DNA from: Mycobacterium paragordonae
GTDB taxonomy: Bacteria; Actinomycetota; Actinomycetes; Mycobacteriales; Mycobacteriaceae
Assembly: GCF_003614435.1 (NCBI RefSeq)
Contig: NZ_CP025546.1
Location: 744,001-808,000 of the forward strand
Direction: 5' to 3'
Length of the DNA: 64,000 bases
Part shown: piece by piece, positions 42,401-50,043 of the stretch
How the letters are laid out: the number at the start of each line of letters is the position of its first letter
How positions within the stretch are numbered: the first letter of the stretch is position 1
Position numbers and translations under genes: made by a program
Notes under the pieces: model-generated
Databases searched by the model: none
What the model saw: only the letters and a program-made list of their open reading frames with translations
Told to the model about the DNA's origin: nothing

Positions 42401-43188
42401 GCGCAGGACTGGGTATCGGCGGCGGCGGAAACACACCGCTGGCCGGTCACCCGGCTCCGCAGCCGGTCGGAGTGTCCGGTGCAGCCGGCGCCGGAGCCGG
42501 AGCGCAGGCAGGCCCCGGCGGTGTCGCGGCGGCCGGAGCGGGCGGGGGCACCGTCACCACCGGACCAGCCACGCCGGCTGCTGGACCCGGGGGCGTAGCC
42601 ACCGGGCCGGGCGCACACACAGGTGCCGGGGCTGGCGGCCACGGCGACATCCTGGGCCAGGAAGGCACGACACTCGGCGGTGGTGTCGGCGCAGGTGGCG
42701 CGGGCGGCGTCGGACCGAGCGGCGTGGGCGCCGGCGGCGGCGCGGGTGCCGGTGCCGGTACGGCCGGCGGGGTCACTCCGGGCGATCACCAGCCGACGGT
42801 GCCCTCAGGGCAGGGTCCCGTCATCACCGGCGGCGGCGCCGGGGCCGGCGGAACGACGCCCCCGGCAGGCGGTGGGCACGGTCCGGTCATCCAGACCCCC
42901 GGCACACCGGCCGGCACGGGCGGTGCCGGCGGCGCAAACCCGCCGGTGATCAACGCGCCGCACACGCCTGCCCCGCAGGGTGACACGCCGGCTCCGACTC
43001 ACCCGGCTCCGGCCGATCACGGCCCGGTGTTCACTCCGCAGCAGCACCAGCCGGTGGAGCAGCCGCAACCGACCCACCACGAGCCGCAGAGCCCGTCGGT
43101 GTTCGGTCACGACCCGGCTCCGCACACGCCGCCGGCGCACACCGAGCCGCCGGCGACGCACGGCCCGGCCGACCACCACGGGTTCTGA
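39406..43188 (+). CDS. iniB: Isoniazid-inducible protein IniB with hugely expanded Gly-rich repeat
   Basis: A 1260-aa protein. Residues 1-75 are the IniB N-terminal domain (MTSLVDYILSLFRSEEAAQSFVAAPGQAMTNAGLI). A Gly/Ala/Val repeat region (about 75-960) is built from units such as GGQVGGAIGAGG. A Gly/Ala/Pro-rich region and a Pro/His-rich C-terminus (about 1160-1260) follow. M. tuberculosis IniB is about 479 aa, so this form is more than twice as long, owing to 144-bp tandem repeats. IniB is induced by inhibitors of cell-wall synthesis; its molecular role is unknown. ATG at 39406 with AAGGGAAAAGA upstream. It is first of iniBAC, with a hairpin between it and iniA. Confidence 0.92.
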   Translation: MTSLVDYILSLFRSEEAAQSFVAAPGQAMTNAGLINVSPAEVSSAVASAVPGAVVSSDDPIGALQQAVADQHGFAIPSADPGVMSSFIAQDAGPVLGNAGLVAGDAGLVATDAGLIAADAGVGLAGAVASDVGVGLANGINAGLVGQSGLGVQTGLVGPAPGLAFVEPTGGVGAGVGAGVGVGAQAGLEVGFGVQAGIGAGLGAGVGTGVGVGAQAGVEFGVQAEIGAQAGVVGGIGGGAGVGLGGGIGGQAGIGLGGQVGLGGGIGAGAGGVIGGGVGGGVGLGGQVGGGLGVGGQVGGGLGVGGQVGGAIGGGVGGQVGGGLGGAVGVGGQVGGAVGAGGQIGGGIGGGVGGQVGGGLGGAVGVGGQVGGAVGAGGQVGGAIGAGGQVGGAIGGQAGGAIGGGIGGGVGGQVGGGLGGAVGVGGQVGGAIGAGGQVGGAIGGQAGGAIGGGIGGGVGGQVGGGLGGAVGAGGQVGGAIGAGGQVGGAIGGQAGGAIGGGIGGGVGGQVGGGLGGAVGVGGQVGGAIGAGGQVGGAIGGQAGGAIGGGVGGQVGGGLGGAVGVGGQVGGAVGAGGQVGGAIGGQAGGAIGGQAGGAIGGGVGGQVGGGIGGAVGVGGQVGGAVGAGGQVGGAIGAGGQVGGAIGGQAGGAIGGGVGGQVGGAIGAGGQVGGAIGAGGQVGGAIGAGGQVGGALGGQAGAAIGGGIGGGVGGQVGGGLGGAVGVGGQVGGAVGAGGQVGGAIGAGGQVGGAIGAGGQVGGAIGAGGQVGGGLGGAVGVGGQVGGAVGAGGQVGGAIGAGGQVGGAIGAGGQVGGGLGGAVGAGGQVGGGLGGAVGAGGQVGGAIGAGGQVGGALGGQAGGAIGGGLGGGIGAGAQAGVGAGAQAGIAAGGQAGAAAGAQAGLAGQAGLAGQAGMAGQAGLAGQAGVAGQAGLASQAALGGHAATAGSIAGTNAALGAGAGSQAGLIASEGAALNGAATPHVAGPIGGVGVGGQAGAAGGAGLGIGGGGNTPLAGHPAPQPVGVSGAAGAGAGAQAGPGGVAAAGAGGGTVTTGPATPAAGPGGVATGPGAHTGAGAGGHGDILGQEGTTLGGGVGAGGAGGVGPSGVGAGGGAGAGAGTAGGVTPGDHQPTVPSGQGPVITGGGAGAGGTTPPAGGGHGPVIQTPGTPAGTGGAGGANPPVINAPHTPAPQGDTPAPTHPAPADHGPVFTPQQHQPVEQPQPTHHEPQSPSVFGHDPAPHTPPAHTEPPATHGPADHHGF
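40240..42000 (+). repeat. Gly-rich tandem repeat array in iniB, including 144-bp units
   Basis: A repeat-dominated stretch of about 1.75 kb. Between 40621 and about 41050 the same 144-bp (48-codon) unit recurs in register at 40621, 40765 and 40909 with few substitutions. Elsewhere the array is made of 30-bp and 24-bp sub-units (GGQVGGAIGA; GGQAGGAI). The DNA is highly prone to slippage and unequal recombination, and collapsed assembly is a risk. Confidence 0.9.
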
Positions 43189-43205
43189 TAACCAGACCCG
43201 GCTGA

Positions 43206-43240
43206 AAACCGGCGGGGACCCTCGTGGTCCCCGCCGGTTT
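43206..43240. terminator. Strong stem-loop between iniB and iniA
   Basis: AAACCGGCGGGGACC, loop CTCGT, then GGTCCCCGCCGGTTT: a perfect 15-bp stem with a 5-nt loop, 17 bp after the iniB stop. The T-tract is short (TTTG), so it could be a partial intrinsic terminator, an mRNA stabiliser at the iniB 3' end, or both. An upstream candidate iniA start (GTG 43224) would fall in its loop. Confidence 0.7.
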
Positions 43241-43304
43241 GTACGCATACCTTGATCTGACAGACGATCTGACAGACCGCGACGGAAGAAAGTGGGGCAG
43301 CACG

Positions 43305-45146
43305 GTGGCACAACCCGATGACCCGCGTCGGGTCAGCGTGATCGTCGAGCTGATCGATCACACGATCGCCATCGCCGAGCTGCACGAACGCGGCGATCTC
43401 GTGCACCGGCTGCGTCGGGCCCGGGAGCGGATCACCGACCCCCACATCCGGGTGGTGATCGCCGGCCAGCTCAAACAGGGCAAGAGCCAACTGCTCAACT
43501 CATTGCTGAATCTGCCGGTAGCCCGAGTCGGCGACGACGAGGCAACCGTAGTGATCACGATCGTCAGCTACAGCGCCCAGCCGTCGGCAAGGCTGGTTCT
43601 GGCGGCGGGACCCAACGGCGAAACCACAACAGTCGACATCCCGGTCGAGGAGATCAATGCCGATCTGCGCCGGGCGCCACAGGCCGGCGGACGCCACGTG
43701 CTGCGGGTCGAGATCGGCGCGCCCAGCCCACTGCTGCAGGGCGGCCTGGTGTTCATCGACACCCCGGGTGTGGGCGGCCACGGGCAGCCGCACCTGTCAG
43801 CGACGCTCGGTCTGCTGCCCGATGCCGATGCGATGTTGATGGTCAGCGACGCAAGCCAGGAGTTCACCGAACCCGAGATGTGGTTCCTGCGCAAGGCGCA
43901 CCAGATCTGCCCGGTCGGGGTGATCGTGGCGACCAAGACCGACCTGTACCCGCACTGGCGTCAGATCGTCAACGCCAACGCCAACCACCTGCAGCGCGGC
44001 CGGGTGCCCATGCCGATCATCCCGGTCTCGTCGCTGCTGCGCAGCCACGCCGTGAGCCTCAATGACAAAGAGCTCAACGACGAATCCAACTTCCCGGCCG
44101 TGGTGAAGTTCCTGAGCGAGAAAGTGCTGACCCGGGAGAATGACCGGGTGCGTGACGAAGTTCTCAACGAAATTCGTTCTGCTGCAGGGCAATTAACGAC
44201 GAAGGCGGGGTCGGAGCTGGCCTCGGTCAACGACCCCGGCCTGCGTGAGCGGCTGGAAAGCGATCTGCAGCGCCGGAAGCGGGACGCCGAGAACGCCCTG
44301 CAGGCGACCGCCTTGTGGCAGCAGGTGCTCAACGACGGCTTCACCGACGTGAGCAACGACGTGGACCACGACCTGCGGGCACGCTTTCGCGCCGTCACCG
44401 ACGAGATCGAGAAGCGCATCGATTCCTGCGACCCCACCCTGCACTGGGCGGAGATCGGTGCCGAAGCCGAGGATGCCATCGCGACCGCGGTCGGTGACAA
44501 CTTCGTCTGGGCTTACCAGCGTTCTGCGGCCCTGGCCGACGAAGTCGCCCGCTCTTTCGCGGATGCGGGTCTGAACTCGGTGATGTCGCCGGAGCTGACG
44601 TCGCGCCTGATGGCCACTGACTTCGATCAACTCAAAGCACTGGCGGAACTGGAATCCAAGCCGCAGGGCAAGGGGCAGAAAGCCCTGTCGGGACTGCGCG
44701 GTTCCTACGGCGGTGTGGTGATGATCGGCATGCTGTCATCGGTCGCGGGGCTGGGCCTGTTCAACCCGGTGTCGGTGGGCGCCGGGCTGCTACTCGGCCG
44801 GATGGCCTACAAAGAGGAGAAACAGAGTCGGCTACTGCGGGCGCGCGCCGAGGCCAAGGCGAACGTGCGGCGCTTCGTCGACGAGGTGTCGTTCATCGTC
44901 GGCAAGGAATCTCGCGACCGGCTCAAGACGATTCACCGAAAGCTGCGCGACCACTACCGCGACATCGCCAACGAGCTCAGTCGCTCGCTCAACGAGTCAC
45001 TGCAGGCCACCCTGACCGCTGCCCACCTGGAGGGTGTGGAGCGCGACGCCAGGGTGCGCGAGCTGGAGCGACAACTGGACATTCTGCGTCAGGTCATCGA
45101 AAACTTGGACAAACTGCGGCCCCAGGCGACCCTAGGACGAGCGTGA
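43305..45146 (+). CDS. iniA: Dynamin-like GTPase IniA
   Basis: A 613-aa bacterial dynamin-like protein. The G domain has the P-loop GQLKQGKS, the switch/G3 motif VFIDTPGVGG and the G4-type motif ATKTDLYP. Helical-bundle regions follow, with a hydrophobic paddle segment (GGVVMIGMLSSVAGLGLFNPVSVGAGLLLG) and a coiled-coil C-terminus. IniA mediates membrane fission in vitro and is linked to isoniazid/ethambutol tolerance. I prefer the GTG at 43305 because it lies outside the hairpin; a GTG at 43224 would give a 640-aa form equal to the M. tuberculosis annotation. It overlaps iniC by 4 bp. Confidence 0.95.
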   Translation: MAQPDDPRRVSVIVELIDHTIAIAELHERGDLVHRLRRARERITDPHIRVVIAGQLKQGKSQLLNSLLNLPVARVGDDEATVVITIVSYSAQPSARLVLAAGPNGETTTVDIPVEEINADLRRAPQAGGRHVLRVEIGAPSPLLQGGLVFIDTPGVGGHGQPHLSATLGLLPDADAMLMVSDASQEFTEPEMWFLRKAHQICPVGVIVATKTDLYPHWRQIVNANANHLQRGRVPMPIIPVSSLLRSHAVSLNDKELNDESNFPAVVKFLSEKVLTRENDRVRDEVLNEIRSAAGQLTTKAGSELASVNDPGLRERLESDLQRRKRDAENALQATALWQQVLNDGFTDVSNDVDHDLRARFRAVTDEIEKRIDSCDPTLHWAEIGAEAEDAIATAVGDNFVWAYQRSAALADEVARSFADAGLNSVMSPELTSRLMATDFDQLKALAELESKPQGKGQKALSGLRGSYGGVVMIGMLSSVAGLGLFNPVSVGAGLLLGRMAYKEEKQSRLLRARAEAKANVRRFVDEVSFIVGKESRDRLKTIHRKLRDHYRDIANELSRSLNESLQATLTAAHLEGVERDARVRELERQLDILRQVIENLDKLRPQATLGRA

Positions 45147-46630
45147 GCACAAGCGATCGGGTCCGTGCCATCCTGGGCGGAACCATCCAGGCTTATCGGG
45201 GGGAACCGGCCTATCGTCAACGGCCGGACGTCTTCCACGAGTTGGAACGCATCGGCGCCCGGCTCAACGAGCCGATCCGCATCGCGTTGGCAGGCACCCT
45301 CAAGGCGGGTAAGTCCACGCTGGTCAACGCGCTCGTCGCGGACGACATCGCACCAACGGACGCGACCGAGGCGACCAGAATCGTGACCTGGTTCCGGCAC
45401 GGCCCGACACCGAAGGTCACCGCGATACACCAGGGCGGAAGACGCAGCAACGTACCGATCACCCATCGCGACGGGCTGAGCTTCGATCTGCGCAGCCTCA
45501 ACCCGGCGGAAGTGGCCCACCTCGATGTCGAGTGGCCCGCCGAGGAGTTGACGCAAGCCACCATCATCGACACCCCCGGCACGTCGTCGCTGACCCGGGA
45601 TGCCTCCGAGCGCACGCTGCGACTGCTCGTGCCCCCGGACGGGGTGCCACGCGTGGATGCGGTGGTGTTCCTGCTGCGCACCCTCAACGCCGCTGACATC
45701 GCGCTGCTCAAGCAGATCGGCGGGCTGGTGGGTGGGTCCGCGGGAGCGCTGGGGATCATCGGTGTGGCATCGCGGGCGGATGAGATCGGCGCCGGGCGCA
45801 TCGATGCGATGCTGTCCGCCAGCGAGGTCGCCAGGCGGTTCACCAGCGAGATGAATCAGACCGGCATCTGTCAGGCGGTGGTCCCGGTGTCGGGGCTGCT
45901 CGCGATGACCGCGCGAACGCTGCGTCAGAGCGAATTCGTCGCCTTGCAGAAGCTTGCCGGCTCCGACGCCGCCGAACTCAACCGGGCACTGCTGAGTGTG
46001 GATCGCTTCGCACGCCCGGACAGCCCACTGCCGGTCGACGCGGCGACCCGTGCTCATCTGCTGGAGCGGTTCGGGATGTTCGGCATCCGCATCTCGATTG
46101 CCGTGCTGGCGGCCGGCGTCGCCGACGCGTCGGGACTGGCCAACGAACTGCTGGAGCGCAGCGGGTTGACGGCCTTACGCAACGTCATCGACCAGCAGTT
46201 CGCGCAGCGCTCCGACATGCTCAAGGCGCACACCGCGCTGGTGTCGCTGCGCCGGTTCGTCGAAGCGCACCCGGTGCTGGCCACGCCGTATGTGATCGCC
46301 GACATCGACCCGCTGCTGGCTGACACCCACGCGTTCGAAGAACTCCGACTGCTCAGTCAATTATCTTCGCGCACAACAACTTTGAAGGAAAATGACGTCG
46401 TGCTGCTGCGGCGTATCATCGGCGGTTCGGGAACCGGCCCGGCCAGCAGGCTGGGACTGGACCCGGAGGTCTGCCGGGCCAACCCTCAGGAGGTCTCCCG
46501 GGCGGCATTCGCCGCCGCGCAACATTGGCGCCGCCGCGCCGAGCATCCGCTGAACGACCCGTTCACCACCAGGGCGTGTCGTGCGGCGGTCCGCAGCGCC
46601 GAGGCGCTGCTGGCCGAATTCCGTGCGTAA
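45143..46630 (+). CDS. iniC: Dynamin-like GTPase IniC
   Basis: A 495-aa partner of IniA with the same order of motifs: P-loop GTLKAGKST (51-59), then TEATRIVT (switch I), IIDTPGTSSL (G3) and a helical C-terminal half. It lacks the long hydrophobic segment seen in IniA, so it probably acts with IniA at the membrane rather than inserting by itself. Its GTG overlaps the IniA stop (GTGA), so translation is coupled. It converges with the Hsp70-like gene, with 24 bp between the stops. Confidence 0.95.
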   Translation: MSTSDRVRAILGGTIQAYRGEPAYRQRPDVFHELERIGARLNEPIRIALAGTLKAGKSTLVNALVADDIAPTDATEATRIVTWFRHGPTPKVTAIHQGGRRSNVPITHRDGLSFDLRSLNPAEVAHLDVEWPAEELTQATIIDTPGTSSLTRDASERTLRLLVPPDGVPRVDAVVFLLRTLNAADIALLKQIGGLVGGSAGALGIIGVASRADEIGAGRIDAMLSASEVARRFTSEMNQTGICQAVVPVSGLLAMTARTLRQSEFVALQKLAGSDAAELNRALLSVDRFARPDSPLPVDAATRAHLLERFGMFGIRISIAVLAAGVADASGLANELLERSGLTALRNVIDQQFAQRSDMLKAHTALVSLRRFVEAHPVLATPYVIADIDPLLADTHAFEELRLLSQLSSRTTTLKENDVVLLRRIIGGSGTGPASRLGLDPEVCRANPQEVSRAAFAAAQHWRRRAEHPLNDPFTTRACRAAVRSAEALLAEFRA

Positions 46631-46654
46631 TAAGGGGCGACCCGCAGCGCCCGA

Positions 46655-48460
46655 CTAGCCGCCTGGCGCGGGGGCAGGCGCCGCGGTGGTGGGTGCCGCC
46701 GCGGTGGTGGGTGTGACCGGCGCCGCCGTCGTGGTTGGCGGCTTCTGCGTGGTGGTCGGTGGTGCCTGGGTGGTGGTCTGCTGGGTGGTGGTCGGTTGGG
46801 TGGTCGTCGGCTGCGTGGTCGTGGTGGTGGGCTGGGTGGTCGTGGTTGTCGTCGTCGACGTGGTGGTGGATGTGCTCGACGTGGTGTCCGAGGTGCTGGG
46901 CGGGTTGGTGGTGGTAGAGGGCGTGGTGGTCACGGTGACGGGCGGCGGGGTGATGACCGTCTCGGTCGGGCTGTTGTCCGGCCCGGTCACGACGGTGGTG
47001 AACGGCGGCGGCTGCGAGGTGGTCACCACCGGCTTGGCGTTGGTCGGCCGCAGGGTAAAGGCCAGCACTATGGCGATGATGATGGCCGCGGCGGCGCCGG
47101 CGAGGCTGAGCAGAATGGCTGGACGCCGGTACCACAGCGGGACCTCGGGCTCGGCCGCGTAGCGGTCCTGCCGGGTGTCGGGAGCCGCCGGGCCGGGCGG
47201 AGGCTCGACCGGGCCGGTGTAGTCGGCGGGTCCGGTGTAGGGGACCGGTTCCATGCCAGTGCCGCTGTCTTCGGACCACGCCAGCGCACGGTCGGTCTCC
47301 TGACGGGCACTGTCGGGGAATGCTTCGGTGTTGACCGGCGCCGTCGGGGATGCCAACGTCTCAGGACCGACGGCGGCGCCGATCATGGCTGTCGGCAGTC
47401 CTACGGCGGGTCCGATCCCGGTGGCCGCGCCGGCCGACGCCACTTGCGCGTCGCCAAGCGTGGCGGCACCGATCGCGGCGGCGAACAGCGGTTGCGCCGT
47501 CGTGAAGACCTGGACCTGCAGGCGTTGCGACATCCGGGTGGAGATCAGCGGGATGGCGGCGCCGCCGCCGACGATCGCCACCGCCGCCAGCTGTCCAACC
47601 CCGTTGCGCTGCAACACTTCTGGGATAGAACCAAGGAACCTGTCCAGTGGCGGCGCGACGAGTTCTTCGAATTCGCTGCGGGTCAATCGGTGATCAGCAC
47701 CGCCGGTGCCGGTGGCGATGGTGGCCACCGTAGCCGCGGACAGTTGCTCCTTGGCAGTGCGGCAGGCGCCGAGCATGCGTGTCACCGAACCCATGGACGT
47801 GGCGGTGCTGGATACATCGCTGCTGTCGGCGCTGGGGGAGGAGGCCAGCACGTGATTCAGGATCAGCTGGTCGAGGTCGTCACCGGAGAACTCGCTGTAG
47901 CGGACCGTGCTGCCGATCTGCTGGAAGCCGGATCCGGCGTCGGCCAGCGTGACGCTCGTGCCGCCGGCCCCGAAGTCACACAGCGCGACGACACCCTGCC
48001 GGGGGAAGCCGGGTCGGGCATTGACCGCGGCCAGCGCCGCCGTGGCGTCGGAGATCAACGTCGGCGTGCCACCTTGGGCCGCGAGGTCGGGCTGGGCGAA
48101 CAGCTCCTGGCGCAATGCGGCGACCTGGTTTTCTGACCAATACGCCGGGACGGCGACCGTGATCGGGCGGCCGTAGCCCACAGTGCGCGCCATCGCTTCC
48201 AGAGCTTCGATGGTCAACGCCTGCCCCAGGTACTTCGTCCCGTCGGCCGCCACCAGCGGCGCCGGGTCACCGACCCGTTCCACGAACCCGCGTAACACCA
48301 GGCCGGGTTCGGTCAGATTCGGGTTCTCCTCGGGCAGCCCCACCTCCGATGGACGGTTCTCGAACAACGTCACGACCGGTGTGCGGGAGACCGGGACGCT
48401 ACCGGAGCGGGCAGCCACCAGGTTGGCCACTCCGATCGACAACCCGAGCGGCTCACTCAT
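46655..48460 (-). CDS. Hsp70-like domain, TM helix, Pro/Thr-rich tail protein (Rv0312-like)
   Basis: A 601-aa protein. Residues 1-330 have an Hsp70/actin-type fold: EPLGLSIGVANLVAAR at the start, ALCDFGAGGTSVTLADAG as the phosphate-2-like loop, and AIVGGGAAIPLISTRM as the adenosine-like motif. A linker leads to one membrane helix (about 455-478, RPAILLSLAGAAAAIIIAIVLAF). A tail of about 120 residues follows, almost entirely Thr/Pro/Ser/Gln. It resembles M. tuberculosis Rv0312, a proline- and threonine-rich protein of 620 aa. ATG at 48460 with GAAGGGTG upstream. Two paralogous Thr-rich membrane proteins are encoded upstream on the same strand. Function unknown. Confidence 0.85.
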   Translation of the reverse strand: MSEPLGLSIGVANLVAARSGSVPVSRTPVVTLFENRPSEVGLPEENPNLTEPGLVLRGFVERVGDPAPLVAADGTKYLGQALTIEALEAMARTVGYGRPITVAVPAYWSENQVAALRQELFAQPDLAAQGGTPTLISDATAALAAVNARPGFPRQGVVALCDFGAGGTSVTLADAGSGFQQIGSTVRYSEFSGDDLDQLILNHVLASSPSADSSDVSSTATSMGSVTRMLGACRTAKEQLSAATVATIATGTGGADHRLTRSEFEELVAPPLDRFLGSIPEVLQRNGVGQLAAVAIVGGGAAIPLISTRMSQRLQVQVFTTAQPLFAAAIGAATLGDAQVASAGAATGIGPAVGLPTAMIGAAVGPETLASPTAPVNTEAFPDSARQETDRALAWSEDSGTGMEPVPYTGPADYTGPVEPPPGPAAPDTRQDRYAAEPEVPLWYRRPAILLSLAGAAAAIIIAIVLAFTLRPTNAKPVVTTSQPPPFTTVVTGPDNSPTETVITPPPVTVTTTPSTTTNPPSTSDTTSSTSTTTSTTTTTTTQPTTTTTQPTTTQPTTTQQTTTQAPPTTTQKPPTTTAAPVTPTTAAAPTTAAPAPAPGG

Positions 48461-48541
48461 ATCCACACCCTTCGTCGTCCCTTGTTCGCTGCGGTCGGGG
48501 CCGTTCCCCACCCTAGCCGTCGCGCAGACAGCGGCCCCGGG

Positions 48542-49090
48542 TCACAGTCCTGGCGGCAGATTGATGACGGTGGGTATGGCCGGCAACGTGATCTGCGACG
48601 GCAGTCTGGGAATCAGTCCGGGAGCCGGGGAATTGGCGGGCGTGGTGGTCGGCGATGCGGTCGTAGTGGTCGGCGTCGTCGTGGTGGGTTCGCTCGGGCT
48701 GGTCGTGGTCGTAGTGGTGGCGGTCGTCGTCGTAGTTGTGGTGGTGGTCGTCGTTGTAGTTGTTGTCGTCGTGCTCGGAGCCGTGGTGGTCGTGGTCGTA
48801 GTCGCGGGCGCCACCGTGGTCACGGTCGTGGTGACCGTGGCCGGGCTCGGTCGGCCACGCGCCAGCAGCACAATGCCGTAGATGATCAGCGCGATCAGAA
48901 CCGCGATCAGCACGCCCCAGCCCACCAGGGCGAGGGGTTTGCGCCAGCCGGGCGTGCGTTCGGGCTCCGGTTCGGGCGGGTAGGCGCCGCCGGTCGGCTG
49001 CGGGTACCCGCCCCCGCCGGGCCCGTAGCCGTAGTTGCCGTAGGCGGTCGGGTCGTTGGCGCCGTATTCGGGCGGGTCGTACCTCGTCAC
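48542..49090 (-). CDS. Single-pass Thr-rich membrane protein
   Basis: A 182-aa protein. The cytoplasmic N-terminus is Tyr/Pro/Gly-rich (about 1-45). WRKPLALVGWGVLIAVLIALIIYGIVLL is the membrane helix. About 70 residues that are mostly threonine follow, including a run of 17, and it ends SQITLPAIPTVINLPPGL. The layout is the same as in the next gene upstream (WYRKPVTLIGWAILVLILLALIAYG; ITVPGGPTITLPNLP), so they are paralogues. The Thr tail is expected to be extracytoplasmic and could be O-mannosylated. It lies 81 bp from the Hsp70-like gene on the same strand. Function unknown. Confidence 0.75.
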   Translation of the reverse strand: MTRYDPPEYGANDPTAYGNYGYGPGGGGYPQPTGGAYPPEPEPERTPGWRKPLALVGWGVLIAVLIALIIYGIVLLARGRPSPATVTTTVTTVAPATTTTTTTAPSTTTTTTTTTTTTTTTTTATTTTTTSPSEPTTTTPTTTTASPTTTPANSPAPGLIPRLPSQITLPAIPTVINLPPGL

Positions 49091-49176
49091 GGGCCCCGAC
49101 TGTATTCGCTACTCCCGGCCACCCGGCTCGGCGCGCGCCGCCCGTGACCGATCAGCAATCAAACCTTCACCAAGCC

Positions 49177-49899
49177 CTAACGGGGCAGGTTGGGCAGGGT
49201 GATGGTGGGGCCGCCCGGAACCGTGATGGTCGACGGCAGCTGAGGCAGGTGTGGCCGATGGGTCGGTTGCTGGGTCGGCTGGTTGCCCGGCGGCTGATTT
49301 CGGGGCGGGTTGGCCGGTGGAGCCGCGGTGGGCGTCGTCGCCGGTTCGCTGGTCGTGGTGGTGGGCTCCGTCGTGGTGGTGCTCGTGGTCGTCTCGGTGG
49401 TGGTCGAGGTGGTCGTGGTGGACGTCGTGCTGGGCGCCGGGCTTTTGCTGTTGTCGCTCCCGAGCAGTTGGGTCACGCCGTAGGCGATCAGGGCGAGCAG
49501 GATCAGCACCAGAATGGCCCAGCCGATGAGCGTCACCGGCTTGCGGTACCACGGCCGGCCCTCCTGGTCAGGATCCTCGGCTCCGAGCTGGTCGTACTGC
49601 TCCGGTGCAGCGCCTTCCACGGTCGGCTGGTACTGCAGTGGCTGGCCGGGGTGGCCGTGTTCCACGGTGGGCTGGTTCTGCATCGGCGTGCCGCTCAGCG
49701 GCGGCTGGCCTTCTACGGTCGGCTGGTGCTGGGGCCCTGGCGGCGGGCCCTGGGGAGGTCGGCCGTACGGCGGAGGACCACCGGGAGGCGGCCCCTGGGG
49801 TGGCCCACCGGGAGGCGGGCCCTGCGGCGGTTGTCCGCCGTAACCGCCGTACTGGGTGGGCTGGTTGTTGAAGTCGTCTGGTGGGCCGTAACGTGCCAC
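49177..49899 (-). CDS. Single-pass Pro/Thr-rich membrane protein (paralogue)
   Basis: A 240-aa protein. The N-terminus has GPPPGGPPQ repeats and three YQPTVEG/QPTVE-like motifs. One membrane helix near 120-140 follows, then a Thr/Ser/Pro tail (about 150-215) and a C-terminus similar to its neighbour (TITLPNLPR). The GTG at 49899 begins the family-like ARYGPPDDF; the frame is open upstream without homology. The QPTVE motifs resemble short Thr-centred phosphorylation motifs, but that is inference. It is 86 bp upstream of its paralogue on the same strand. Confidence 0.75.
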   Translation of the reverse strand: MARYGPPDDFNNQPTQYGGYGGQPPQGPPPGGPPQGPPPGGPPPYGRPPQGPPPGPQHQPTVEGQPPLSGTPMQNQPTVEHGHPGQPLQYQPTVEGAAPEQYDQLGAEDPDQEGRPWYRKPVTLIGWAILVLILLALIAYGVTQLLGSDNSKSPAPSTTSTTTTSTTTETTTSTTTTEPTTTTSEPATTPTAAPPANPPRNQPPGNQPTQQPTHRPHLPQLPSTITVPGGPTITLPNLPR

Positions 49900-50043
49900 G
49901 GTTTCGATGTTATAGGTCGGAGCGCAGGACGAGGGGCGGCGGGCGACGAACCGCGCGATGAATTTCCCGGACGGCCCCGGTCTGTACGGGCAACCCATTT
50001 CTCGCCAATCCCGCGGGGAAACCAGGAAAGGACGTCACCACTG

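Noticed and set aside
39415-42789. A 1124-codon open frame antisense to iniB, rich in Thr, Ala and Asn.
   Set aside because: It is a consequence of the GGT/GGC-rich repeat read on the other strand. It has no start signal or domain, and the sense frame has the conserved IniB N-terminus and operon context.
48740-48860. A short tandem CAC/GTG-like repeat looking like a microsatellite or a CRISPR-type array.
   Set aside because: It is the threonine codon run (ACC/ACT/ACG/ACA) of the Thr-rich membrane protein. There are no spacers or conserved repeat units.
49144-50043. A 300-codon in-frame extension upstream of the alpha/beta hydrolase.
   Set aside because: It lies antisense to the Pro/Thr-rich membrane protein gene and is low complexity. 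The hydrolase fold begins right after the ATG at 50044, behind a good ribosome binding site.
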